A stretch of 45,723 nt of DNA from an uncultured Aquimarina sp. (GTDB lineage Bacteria > Bacteroidota > Bacteroidia > Flavobacteriales > Flavobacteriaceae). The translations under genes and the position numbers were made by a program. Of the stretch, positions 18,555 through 27,084 are shown piece after piece; the first letter of the stretch is position 1, and the number at the start of each line of letters is the position of its first letter. The notes under the pieces are model-generated. The model was not told the DNA's origin. It was given only the letters and a program-made list of their open reading frames with translations, and did not search any database. Where the stretch lies: NCBI GenBank assembly GCA_947498595.1, contig CANMKX010000031.1, positions 1-45,723 on the forward strand, written 5' to 3'.

Positions 18555-19493
18555 ATGAAAAAAAATACACTTCTATATTTTATATTATTACTGGTTCCTA
18601 TTTATTTTTTAGTTACAAAAATCACTCCTCTAATGCAGCGTTCTCTTGAGACAAGTAGTACAATGCAAATAGAAAAAATAGCAGCTCAAAAGTCTTTAGA
18701 TTCTTTAGTATCAATTAAAAATAAATCCTCGTATCAATTAAACCGTATTGAATATTACAAAAAACGTGTTGCATTTTATAATCGCATGGGGGCACAAACT
18801 AGTACCCATGTATATAGTATGTTATCAATGGTTATTATATTAGTTCTTGGTTTTAGTATTCTGTTTCTTTTTAAGAAAAAGACTTCAAAACGTCTTTCTT
18901 TAAGTAAAAGACAAGCTAACTATAATGATTTCAGCGATTATAATCTCGATTCGATTGGTCAACAAATATCTTGGGAACCTAATTATAATGGTGGTGCAAA
19001 TTTTATGATTTCTGAACTTATTCAAGTTAATCCTAATCTCATTAAAATTAAAAGTACAAATGCTTTTAAAATGTTTATTTGGTTGTTTCTTTTATTAGCA
19101 ATCAATTTTACATTCTTTGAATTATATGAGCTTTATTTACAAGGAAAATTATTTAATCTTTCATTTATTGAATTACTAAAATCTATTCCTATTGTTAGTG
19201 TTGTTCTTTTTACTGTTTCTATAGCTACCTATTTCTCATTTTCTTCTAAAAGTACTTTTAATAAGGATACTCAGCTTTTTAAAAACACTTCTTTCAAAGA
19301 TATTTATGCCATACAATTGCTTTCAAAATCTATCAAAGGCAAAAATCATATAGGATATGTTACTTACGAATTAAATCTTGTGCTTACTAATGGAAATAGG
19401 GTATATATTATGGATAATAATAACCGTTCTATCATAGAGAGTGATGCAGTATTGTTAGGTAAATTTTTAGCGATTCCTATCTGGAAATTATAA
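18555..19493 (+). CDS. Hypothetical membrane protein, 312 aa
   Basis: Starts 18 bases after miaA and is probably co-transcribed. Predicted helices are at residues about 5-22, 82-105, 170-190 and 203-226. Between helix 1 and 2 there is a polar, partly helical stretch (EKIAAQKSLDSLVSIKN) likely to face the periplasm. The C-terminal 75 residues after the last helix look like a small soluble beta domain (IGYVTYELNLVLTNGNRVYIMDNN), similar in style to bacterial PH-like domains. I recognise no named family. Its last six coding bases overlap the end of the convergent lycopene cyclase gene. Confidence 0.8.
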   Translation: MKKNTLLYFILLLVPIYFLVTKITPLMQRSLETSSTMQIEKIAAQKSLDSLVSIKNKSSYQLNRIEYYKKRVAFYNRMGAQTSTHVYSMLSMVIILVLGFSILFLFKKKTSKRLSLSKRQANYNDFSDYNLDSIGQQISWEPNYNGGANFMISELIQVNPNLIKIKSTNAFKMFIWLFLLLAINFTFFELYELYLQGKLFNLSFIELLKSIPIVSVVLFTVSIATYFSFSSKSTFNKDTQLFKNTSFKDIYAIQLLSKSIKGKNHIGYVTYELNLVLTNGNRVYIMDNNNRSIIESDAVLLGKFLAIPIWKL

Positions 19494-20195
19494 TATTTCT
19501 GAAGTTTTATTCTCTTTATTTCTTTCGAAATATTCCAACAATATAATATTACTTAAGACTAATGTAAAAGCGTAAATAATATCTTCAACGGGTATTGTTC
19601 CTAATCTAACTCCTATATTTTCCAGATCATTATACCAAACAACCTGTTCTTCTATCCAACTTCCTGTAAGAATTCCGTTAATAATAAAAAAAGGTATTAG
19701 CATAAGAATGAATGTAAATATAAAGCGTTTTAAGAGTAATGGTTTTACTTCATTTACAAGAACGATTAATAGGATAGCATATATAAAATTGATCATTGTA
19801 TACCAACGATCATGAAATAGTATACACATTATAATAAGTAGCGTTACAATTGAATATTTAAATATTTTAAATAAGGCGTCAGGGTATTTTAATTTAGGAA
19901 AAAGTTCTAGTAATGAATAATGCATAAAAATACAAGCATAAGGTATACATATAAAAAAAAGCCATTCTTCTATGGGTAGTCCTACTATTTTGTATCCTAA
20001 ATAGTATCTTGAATTAAATCCCCATATCCCCCATTCTGTAAATAAAATATCCCAAGTAACAAAAAAAATAGAGGTTAGAGCTATTGCTGCAAAAAGCGAT
20101 TTCCATTTTTTATAAAACTGTAACCTAGGATGAAAACTTGCTATCAATGGTATTGATATCGAACTTAAATTTAATAATAAGTATAGGTATTCCAT
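19488..20195 (-). CDS. crtYcd: Lycopene beta-cyclase, CrtYcd-type integral membrane protein
   Basis: Cyclises both ends of lycopene to beta-carotene. This is the small membrane type (lycopene cyclase domain, related to CrtYc/CrtYd and fungal bifunctional enzymes), not the FAD-dependent CrtY. At 235 residues it corresponds to a fused c plus d pair. The two half-repeats each carry the family signatures: YKIVGLPIEEWLFFICIPYACIFMHYSLLE near residues 68-98, and GTIPVEDIIYAFTLVLSNIILLEYFE near the C-terminus, with the PIEE / PVED acidic motifs. Several membrane helices. Last gene of the carotenoid operon, 13 bases after crtZ. Confidence 0.9.
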   Translation of the reverse strand: MEYLYLLLNLSSISIPLIASFHPRLQFYKKWKSLFAAIALTSIFFVTWDILFTEWGIWGFNSRYYLGYKIVGLPIEEWLFFICIPYACIFMHYSLLELFPKLKYPDALFKIFKYSIVTLLIIMCILFHDRWYTMINFIYAILLIVLVNEVKPLLLKRFIFTFILMLIPFFIINGILTGSWIEEQVVWYNDLENIGVRLGTIPVEDIIYAFTLVLSNIILLEYFERNKENKTSEIL

Positions 20196-20208
20196 ATTAA
20201 ATTTAAAG

Positions 20209-20664
20209 TTATTTTGTTTGTTTATAGTATTTATAAGGAAAAACTAACATACCAAAGCATTCTCCATCTTTTTTTCCTAGGTGCTTATGATGCATTTTAT
20301 GAGCTCGTCTCACTGCCTTAGCATATCTAGAGTTTACTCTTTTAAACCATTTAAATCGTTGATGTATAAAGATATCATGAACTAGGAAATAAGCCAATCC
20401 GTATAAAAAAACACCTATTCCAATTGATAATCCATATATAAATATATCATATCTCCATACTAGAAAGAGTACAATACTAATTACAGCATAAAAAATGAAA
20501 AAAAAATCATTCCGTTCAAACCAAGAATCATGGTCTTTTTTATGATGATCACTATGTAAATTCCATAAAAAACCATGCATTACGTACTTATGCGTAAACC
20601 AAGCCATAAACTCCATTATCGTAAATGTTATAATACAAATACTGATATGCACTATATATTCCAT
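20209..20664 (-). CDS. crtZ: Beta-carotene hydroxylase
   Basis: Non-heme di-iron membrane enzyme that hydroxylates beta-carotene at C3 and C3' to zeaxanthin. The 151-residue product carries the complete set of histidine clusters: HKYVMH (25-30), HSDHH (37-41), HDIFIH (near 95-100) and HKMHH (near 122-126). Hydrophobic helices lie between them, and the typical GECFGMLVFP appears near the end. Its ATG overlaps the crtB stop as TAATG, so translation is probably coupled. Confidence 0.96.
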   Translation of the reverse strand: MEYIVHISICIITFTIMEFMAWFTHKYVMHGFLWNLHSDHHKKDHDSWFERNDFFFIFYAVISIVLFLVWRYDIFIYGLSIGIGVFLYGLAYFLVHDIFIHQRFKWFKRVNSRYAKAVRRAHKMHHKHLGKKDGECFGMLVFPYKYYKQTK

Positions 20665-21503
20665 TACAATAAATTTAATTGATATTTTACGTAACTCCTT
20701 GTTAAAATCTCTATTTTTTTATAATCTGGAATTCGTATTCTTGTTCTTTTAATTTCTTTAGCGGGTACATTATTTAACTTCTTCAATAACTGTTTATAAT
20801 ATCTATAGGCTGTAAAAACGCCAAATTTAGCTTCTATAGGCAATTTTTTGATTCCTTGATATGCGGTTTTAAAATCACGTTCTATATCATCTATAATCGC
20901 TTTTTTTGAATGTTCGTTTAAATGTTCTAAATTTGCATTAGGAAAATATGTACGATTTAATTCATCCATATCTGCTTTAAGATCTCTCAAAAAGTTTACT
21001 TTTTGAAAAGCTGATCCCAATTTCATTGCTGATTCCTTAAGTTCATCATATTGCTCTTGGTTTCCTTTCACAAAGACCTTTAAACACATTAGTCCAACTA
21101 CATTGGCAGAACCATGTATGTAATTTTCATACTCTTCGGTTGTAGTATAACTTTGCTTTGTTAAATCTAATTCCATGCTGTACATAAAATCGGCTATTAA
21201 ATCTCTTCCTATCCCATATTTATGTACTGTATGTTGAAATGAATTGAGTATGGGATTCAGACTTATTCTATCTGATAATGCCTTTTCTAAATCTATTTTA
21301 AATGATGTAAATAAATCTTCTTTATTAAATTCATGAAACGAATCTACTATTTCGTCTGCAAATCTCACAAATCCATATATATTATAAATGTCCTGTCGTA
21401 TTACTTTCCCTAACATGCGTGTTGCTAATGAAAATGAAGTACTATACTTTTCTGTAACTTTCTTACTACACTCATAAGAGACTTGATCAAAGAGTTCTTT
21501 CAT
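20664..21503 (-). CDS. crtB: Phytoene synthase
   Basis: Condenses two geranylgeranyl diphosphates into phytoene, the committed step of the pathway. The two Mg-binding aspartate motifs of the squalene/phytoene synthase family are clear: DEIVD at residues 50-54 and DLKAD at 174-178 inside NFLRDLKADMDE. At 279 residues it is of normal length, and it is cytosolic or membrane-peripheral. It lies 11 bases after crtI and overlaps crtZ by one base. No GGPP synthase or IPP isomerase gene is in the window, so GGPP must come from elsewhere. Confidence 0.95.
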   Translation of the reverse strand: MKELFDQVSYECSKKVTEKYSTSFSLATRMLGKVIRQDIYNIYGFVRFADEIVDSFHEFNKEDLFTSFKIDLEKALSDRISLNPILNSFQHTVHKYGIGRDLIADFMYSMELDLTKQSYTTTEEYENYIHGSANVVGLMCLKVFVKGNQEQYDELKESAMKLGSAFQKVNFLRDLKADMDELNRTYFPNANLEHLNEHSKKAIIDDIERDFKTAYQGIKKLPIEAKFGVFTAYRYYKQLLKKLNNVPAKEIKRTRIRIPDYKKIEILTRSYVKYQLNLL

Positions 21504-21514
21504 AATACGTGTTT

Positions 21515-22975
21515 TTAATTAAATTTATTAATAAGTTCGGCGCATAATTTACCTGATATTAATGCGGGTGGCACTCCAGGTCCAGGAACTGTTAATTGTC
21601 CTGTAAAATATAATTGGTTTACCTTTTTGCTTTTCAATTTAGGTCGTAAAAATGCTGTTTGTAATAATGTATTAGCCATTCCATATGCATTTCCTTTATA
21701 AGAATTATAATCTTCAATGAAATCATTTACACAAAATGATTTTTTAAATAGTATTGCATCTTTAATAGATTGATTTGTTAGTTTTTCAAATCTTGCTATG
21801 ATTTTATCAAAATAGGTTTCTCTGATATCTTTTGTGTCTTTTAGCCCTGGTGCTAACGGAATTAGAAATATTCCAGCTTCGCTATCTTCTGGAGCACAAC
21901 CAGTATCCGTTTTACTCGGGAAACTTGCATAAAACAATGGTGAATCTGGCCATTTTGGACTATCATAAATCGCTTTTGCATGTTCATCAAAATTTACATC
22001 AAAAAATAATGTGTGGTGCTCTACATTTTCTATTTTTTTATCAAATCCGACATAAAATAATAATGATGAAGGAGCAAAAGTTTTTGATTCCCAATATTTT
22101 TCAGAGTATTGTCTATATGTATTTTCTAATAATGTTTCTGTATGGTGATAATCTGCTCCTGACAATACAATGTCAAGTTTTATTAGTTCATCATTAATTA
22201 TAACACCTTCAACATTTTTATTTTTAACTACTATTTTTTGTACAGGAGCATTCGTCTTTATGCTAACTCCTAATGTTATTGCTAATTTTTTAATTGCCTC
22301 AATAACGCTATACATTCCTCCTTTAGGGTGCCAAGTACCTAATCCAAAATCTGCATAATTCATAAAACTATAAAATGATGGAGTATCACTTGGTTTAGCA
22401 CCTAAAAATAATACTGGAAACTCCAATATAGCTATCAACTTAGGGCTTTTAAAAGTTTTGCGTACATCCTTAGATATTGTACTAAAAAACTGTGACAATC
22501 TTTTTATCGTTTTAGCATTTACAAGTTCTAATGGAGATACTCCTGGATTATAAACTAAATCTTTTATTGCTACATTATAATTATCTTCTGCTGTTTTTAT
22601 AAATTTTTTAAGATGTCTAGAACTTCCTTTTTCTTCTTCTTCAAAAACTTTATAGATTTTTTCTAATGAGTCTCCTATTGTTATAGTATCCAGAGCATCA
22701 AAGTAAACTTGATAAGCTGGATCTAATTTATTTAATGAATAAAACATTGAAGATTTCATTCCGAAATCTTCAAAAAAACGTTCAAAGACATCAGGCATCC
22801 AATACCATGTTGGTCCTATATCAAACGTAAAACCATCTTTTATATACTGCCTTGCTCTCCCTCCTATAGTCTCATTTTTTTCATAAATAGTAACATCATA
22901 TCCATCTTTTGCTAGATAACATGCTGCAGATAATGATGAAAATCCAGATCCTATTATTCCTATTTTCTTACTCAT
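21515..22975 (-). CDS. crtI: Phytoene desaturase
   Basis: FAD-dependent CrtI-type enzyme that converts phytoene to lycopene in four desaturations. The 486-residue product has the N-terminal dinucleotide-binding GIIGSGFSSLSAACYLAKDG (residues 5-24) and the second FAD signature GGRARQY. The C-terminal carotenoid-dehydrogenase motif LYFTGQLTVPGPGVPPALISG is near the end. Membrane-associated. It overlaps the upstream regulator by 8 bases, which ties its expression to that gene. A CrtD-like desaturase is conceivable by sequence class alone, but being next to crtB argues for CrtI. Confidence 0.95.
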   Translation of the reverse strand: MSKKIGIIGSGFSSLSAACYLAKDGYDVTIYEKNETIGGRARQYIKDGFTFDIGPTWYWMPDVFERFFEDFGMKSSMFYSLNKLDPAYQVYFDALDTITIGDSLEKIYKVFEEEEKGSSRHLKKFIKTAEDNYNVAIKDLVYNPGVSPLELVNAKTIKRLSQFFSTISKDVRKTFKSPKLIAILEFPVLFLGAKPSDTPSFYSFMNYADFGLGTWHPKGGMYSVIEAIKKLAITLGVSIKTNAPVQKIVVKNKNVEGVIINDELIKLDIVLSGADYHHTETLLENTYRQYSEKYWESKTFAPSSLLFYVGFDKKIENVEHHTLFFDVNFDEHAKAIYDSPKWPDSPLFYASFPSKTDTGCAPEDSEAGIFLIPLAPGLKDTKDIRETYFDKIIARFEKLTNQSIKDAILFKKSFCVNDFIEDYNSYKGNAYGMANTLLQTAFLRPKLKSKKVNQLYFTGQLTVPGPGVPPALISGKLCAELINKFN

Positions 22976-23897
22976 TTATATCTTCATTTATATGATTTAA
23001 TCTTTTTGTAAAATCTTCTATATCTTTAATTATTTTAATGATATTTTTATCTTTTACATTACTATTAGTTAAAGCATACTTTCTTCCTAAAATCCACAAT
23101 TCTCTATTATTTTTAAGTAATACATCATTATAGATATTCTCCATATATTTCTCTAGTTTTTCATCTCTAGGCTCTACCGTAAAATAAGTTACAAAAATAA
23201 TTTCTTGAAATTGCTTATCTAACTGTAAAAGATCACTTTGAGGTATATTTTGCCCTAAATATATCGTATTAAACCCTTGGTTTTCAATTAAAAAATTTGC
23301 GAATATGAGTCCTAGCTCGTGTATTTCATTTTCGGGTAAAAAAAGAGCAAACGTTGTTTTATTTCTATTTTCGTTCTCTAATCTTTCTTCATGAGTTTGA
23401 AGTATGATTTTATCTCTAATCAATGAGGTTATAAAATGTTCGTGAGCAGGTATTAAAAAATCCGTTTGCCATAAACGACCTATTTCATCTAAAAAAGGTA
23501 TGCAATAATTTATGAATACATTTTTAAATGAATCATTTTCTAAAAGTTTATCAAATGTTGTGTGAAATAGCATTTTATCAAAAGTGAACATTGCTATTTT
23601 GAAATCATTTAGCGCGCTATGTTTTACAGATTCATTGTCTGTTAATTCATCACACTTTTCTCTGATTTCAAATTCTGATAGTTGTGCTATTTTAGATATT
23701 TTTAAACCATTATTATATAGCTGTGTTATATTCAGTAGTTTTTGAAAACTCTTTAAAGAATAGGACCTTATGTTTGTATCTGTTCGTTCTGGTTCTAATA
23801 ACTTATATCTTTTTTCCCAAATACGAATCGTATGTGCTTTAATTCCAGATAAATTTTCTAAATCCTTTATACTAAAAGTGGTACTTATTATCTCCAT
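22968..23897 (-). CDS. carH: MerR-family, CarH/LitR-like cobalamin-binding transcription regulator of the carotenoid operon
   Basis: 309 residues. The N-terminal MerR winged helix lies at about 7-75 (FSIKDLENLSGIKAHTIRIWEKRY). A helical cap near 95-170 contains W143-x9-E153-H154 (LWQTDFLIPAHEH), the W-x9-EH signature of AdoCbl-binding CarH. A Rossmann B12 domain follows, with E191-x-H193-x-x-G196 (EIHELG, lower axial His), YLGQNIP at 213-219 and a reduced final motif WILGRK (one Gly instead of GG). In Thermus and Myxococcus relatives the protein represses crt genes in the dark and is released by light. Here the residue after the Trp is Gln144, where I recall Thermus CarH having His132. First gene of the operon, overlapping crtI by 8 bases. 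Light control is inference. Confidence 0.88.
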   Translation of the reverse strand: MEIISTTFSIKDLENLSGIKAHTIRIWEKRYKLLEPERTDTNIRSYSLKSFQKLLNITQLYNNGLKISKIAQLSEFEIREKCDELTDNESVKHSALNDFKIAMFTFDKMLFHTTFDKLLENDSFKNVFINYCIPFLDEIGRLWQTDFLIPAHEHFITSLIRDKIILQTHEERLENENRNKTTFALFLPENEIHELGLIFANFLIENQGFNTIYLGQNIPQSDLLQLDKQFQEIIFVTYFTVEPRDEKLEKYMENIYNDVLLKNNRELWILGRKYALTNSNVKDKNIIKIIKDIEDFTKRLNHINEDINE

Positions 23898-23916
23898 ATC
23901 ACTATATCTAATGATA

Positions 23917-23924
23917 CAAATATA
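23917..23924 (-). promoter_or_regulatory. -7 element of the carotenoid operon
   Basis: On the minus strand this reads TATATTTG, an exact TAnnTTTG, ending about 19 bases before the regulator's start codon. No TTG sits at the expected -33 position, which would suit a regulated promoter. Confidence 0.6.
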
Positions 23925-23937
23925 ATCATTTTATATT

Positions 23938-23971
23938 TTTGTTTAATTTTTATTAAAAAAAGATAAACAAA
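23938..23971. promoter_or_regulatory. Candidate operator: inverted repeat upstream of the carotenoid operon
   Basis: tttgttta (23938-23945) and its exact complement taaacaaa (23964-23971) flank an 18-base AT-only centre. It covers the region where -33 contacts would fall for the operon promoter, and it also lies just downstream of a plus-strand TAnnTTTG (tatttttg, 23934-23941). A MerR-type dimer or tetramer site is plausible. In DNA this AT-rich, chance symmetry is a real alternative. Confidence 0.35.
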
Positions 23972-24092
23972 AAATGTTTTTAAATTTTTATTGAAATTTT
24001 AGAAAACAACTGTAAGGTTATTCAAGAGTGCTCGACTTATTAAAAAAATTGCACGAAAAAGTTAAGATTAATTTATTTGATTAAATTAAAAG

Positions 24093-24122
24093 AGCACCTT
24101 TTGTAACAAAAGGTGCTTTTTT
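24093..24122 (+). terminator. Orphan intrinsic terminator
   Basis: 11-bp perfect stem agcaccttttg (24093-24103) with caaaaggtgct (24107-24117), 3-base loop, then at least five T on the plus strand. No plus-strand gene ends upstream: the nearest upstream genes run the other way. Confidence 0.85.
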
Positions 24123-24223
24123 AATGTATATCTCTTCAAGTAATCATATCCTAAATAGTTTTTGTTATTTATAATGATTACTTCCTTTTCTTTAATAATT
24201 ATTCTTTTTAGATATTATATTAT

Positions 24224-24271
24224 AAAAAACTCCTATTAATCAATATCTCTACTGAGTAATAGGAGTTTTTT
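24224..24271 (-). terminator. Terminator after the secreted propeller gene
   Basis: 15-bp perfect stem aaaaaactcctatta (24224-24238) with taataggagtttttt (24257-24271), 18-base loop, about 160 bases past the stop at 24434. It ends in T runs on both strands. Confidence 0.8.
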
Positions 24272-24433
24272 AATCCTCTTCAATGTTACTTATTTTCCTC
24301 TTATGTTTTTACTAATTTTTCGTTAGCAAAATGGAAAATATTCGAAACTAGTTACATTCGTACAAAACATCTGTTAATACAAATAGAAACCACTATGTGA
24401 ATTTTCGATTATTCGAAAAAATAATATAACTTT

Positions 24434-26917
24434 CTATTTCTTAATAATCTTTCTTGTTGCAATTCCTTTTTTACTATTGATTCTTAAAAAGTAAAAACCT
24501 GAATTTAGATGAGAAATATCAATCTGCTGACTAGTATTTAATTTTTTATCTTTCTCATAATAAACAATTCTACCATTAATATCAAATAATCTCAACTCTA
24601 CATCAAAATTTTCATTCCAATTGATTGTGATATTATTTTCTGATGGATTCGGATATATACTTAACGTATTATAAAGTTGATGTTCACTAACGGATAAAGT
24701 AGCATTAAATACTGGTGAACTCCACAATCCTCTTCCGTATGTACCTGCATAAATTTTATTATCTGCTGTATTAATTTCTAATTCGTTTACAATAACATTT
24801 GGTATATTATTACTATAAGATTGCCAGTCTGTAAAAGAGTCATCTATATAATAAATTCCGTAATTCATCCCTACGTATAGTCCATTATCTGCATTGTTTT
24901 GCCAAACTAATGACAACGCACTAAAATTAGGTAAGTTTTTTAAATATGAAACCCATGTTGCACCTCCATCATTAGATACATAAACTTTATTTGATCCAGA
25001 AGTTGCTACAGCTACTTTATTAGCATCTGTAGGATGTATTGCTATCGAATTAATATTACCTGATATTCCGCTTAATTGAGTCCAAACACCACTTGCCGTT
25101 TCGGTTTTAAATAAACGATTTCCGTAAGCTGCAAACATTATTTGATTGTTTGATGGTGCAATTTTTAAATGATCTAAATTTGATCCAAAATTTTGTGAGA
25201 TAGCTGTCCAAGTAATCCCTCTATCATTAGATTTGTATACTTGATCATATCCAGAATATATAACATCGTTAACTGTTGGATCTTGTTCAAAAGGAGTTAT
25301 CCAGTTTCCTGTTTTTCCTTCTGGTCTGTTAATGGTTCCTAAACTAATTCCTCCATTAGTACTTATATACAGGGATCCATTTTGAGATGTTCCATACATT
25401 ATTTGAGAATCTGCTTTATCTATAAAAGATTCCATCCCATCTGCTCCTAACCAATCTCTCCATCCATCAGTACTGTTATAAAAAGAAGTTCCATTATCTT
25501 GAGATCCACCAGAAACAACTACAGATGCAGTTTGTGAAATTCCAATTTTATAAAATTGACGTATTCCTAATCCAGATGTTATATCTCGATAATAATCTGA
25601 TTTAATGACACTCGTATCTTCGGATATATATATCCCTCCATCAGAACCTACATATAAAGTGTTTCCTATAAATTCTAGAATATCTACATCTGCATGACAA
25701 TAACCAATATTAGCTCCAGCTGCATTGCCCGGTACCCAATCTGACGTTGGTAAAAAATCAACTCCTCCATTTGTTGATTTCCAAGTATTCACCCCTGCAA
25801 TATGCACTTCATTTTCATTAGTTGGAGATACTGCTATATCCATATCTCTAGGAGCTTGTCCTTGATCATCATCTCCAAGAGTACTGTATCCAAAATAATT
25901 TTTGGTATGTCCTAAATCATTAAATGTAGTTCCAGAATCTGTAGATCTATATAATGCTTTAAATCTCCCAGAAGACGCTTCAATTACATATACATATTCT
26001 GGATTATTAGCAGATACAGCTATCATTTTAGGTCCATTATTGAAACCTGCTACTGCTGAAAAATTTGCTCCACCATCAGTAGATTTCATCACATTGGTAC
26101 CTGATACAAAAATAGTATTAGGTTCTCCTGGTTTGAATTCTATATCATAACCACCAAAAGTACCTACACTGCTCCAGTTATTACCTCCATCTGTAGTTCT
26201 ATACACGCCACTACCTTCTGAAGCTGCAAACATAATTGCTGCATTTGTAGGGTGAATTAAAATTTTAACTACTCTACCTACACCTGCATTAGCTATCGGT
26301 GTCCATGTCGAACCAGCATTAGTTGATTTATATATTCTTCCTCTTGAAGATCCCCAATAATATGTTGAAGAGTTAGTTGGGTCAATAGTTAATGAATATA
26401 CTACAAGGTTATTGTGATTATCTGTTAATGGTGTCCATACTGTACCTTTATTAGTAGTTTTCCAAATACCTCCTGTTTGTCCTCCTACAATAATATGATC
26501 CGTATTTCCTTTGTCTATTCCGATAGATGTTATTCTTCCTACACCAGGATTCCATCCTCTAGTTGCATTCCAACTTGAAGGTCCTAATTCTGTCCAATTA
26601 GCATTCGAAATAAGATTACTTGATTGTCTATTTTGATTTAAATAGTTATTATAGCGTTCTAATTCATCAAAATAAAAAGAATCACTTTTTAATAACCCAT
26701 TTTCATCTTGCATTCGCACTGCATTATATTCCCAACGTTTAAATTGCTTATACCCTGTTCCTCTTCCTTTTCCTCTCGTTGCGAAATATGCTTCTGCTGA
26801 TTCTTGAATCTCATCTATAGTGTGATTTCCTTCCTCAATCATTTCTTTATATTCCTGAGCTTGAATACCAACAGTAAATGCAGCACACATTATTGGCCAA
26901 AGATACTTTTTAATCAT
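24434..26917 (-). CDS. Secreted Asp-box (sortilin/VPS10-like) beta-propeller protein with T9SS sorting tail
   Basis: 827 residues with a signal peptide (KKYLWPIMCAAFTVGIQAQ). From about residue 100 to 730 it carries many BNR/Asp-box hairpins: WKTTNKGTVW, YKSTNAGSTW, YRTTDGGNNW, MKSTDGGANF, YRSTDSGTTF, WKSTNGGVDF, YKSNDRGITW and YVSNDGGATW. These indicate one or two large beta-propellers of the WD40/YVTN/BNR or VPS10 type. The last 80 residues (LSIYPNPSENNITI, LRLFDINGRIVY, LNSGFYFLRI, KIIKK) are the type A C-terminal domain recognised by the type IX secretion system. The protein is therefore exported across the outer membrane and probably surface-attached or released. Catalytic glycosidase residues are not evident; the ligand is unknown. 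Confidence 0.92.
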   Translation of the reverse strand: MIKKYLWPIMCAAFTVGIQAQEYKEMIEEGNHTIDEIQESAEAYFATRGKGRGTGYKQFKRWEYNAVRMQDENGLLKSDSFYFDELERYNNYLNQNRQSSNLISNANWTELGPSSWNATRGWNPGVGRITSIGIDKGNTDHIIVGGQTGGIWKTTNKGTVWTPLTDNHNNLVVYSLTIDPTNSSTYYWGSSRGRIYKSTNAGSTWTPIANAGVGRVVKILIHPTNAAIMFAASEGSGVYRTTDGGNNWSSVGTFGGYDIEFKPGEPNTIFVSGTNVMKSTDGGANFSAVAGFNNGPKMIAVSANNPEYVYVIEASSGRFKALYRSTDSGTTFNDLGHTKNYFGYSTLGDDDQGQAPRDMDIAVSPTNENEVHIAGVNTWKSTNGGVDFLPTSDWVPGNAAGANIGYCHADVDILEFIGNTLYVGSDGGIYISEDTSVIKSDYYRDITSGLGIRQFYKIGISQTASVVVSGGSQDNGTSFYNSTDGWRDWLGADGMESFIDKADSQIMYGTSQNGSLYISTNGGISLGTINRPEGKTGNWITPFEQDPTVNDVIYSGYDQVYKSNDRGITWTAISQNFGSNLDHLKIAPSNNQIMFAAYGNRLFKTETASGVWTQLSGISGNINSIAIHPTDANKVAVATSGSNKVYVSNDGGATWVSYLKNLPNFSALSLVWQNNADNGLYVGMNYGIYYIDDSFTDWQSYSNNIPNVIVNELEINTADNKIYAGTYGRGLWSSPVFNATLSVSEHQLYNTLSIYPNPSENNITINWNENFDVELRLFDINGRIVYYEKDKKLNTSQQIDISHLNSGFYFLRINSKKGIATRKIIKK

Positions 26918-27084
26918 AAGTTTATTTTTAAATTTGGATAGTTTATCTTTATAAAACCAATAAGTTTTAAAAAACCCTACCCTTATGTTAAAAATTTAAT
27001 AATAAGAGATCAAATGTGCTATATTACTTTCATATTCTTAATATTTAAAAGTCTATAATGTAATTTAATATCATTTTATTTCTT

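Larger units (their letters stand above)
23972..24433. other. Gene-free region with two intrinsic terminators
   Basis: About 460 bases without a convincing open frame. It holds a near-perfect terminator at 24093-24122 on the plus strand that belongs to no visible gene, and a second one at 24224-24271 serving the minus-strand gene that stops at 24434. The 24000-24092 stretch is less AT-extreme (gtaaggttattcaagagtgc), which is compatible with a small RNA. Only very short frames (under about 15 codons) are present there. Confidence 0.5.

Noticed and set aside
21832..22358. Two plus-strand frames inside crtI
   Set aside because: Antisense shadows of an identified enzyme; the translated text is low in complexity.
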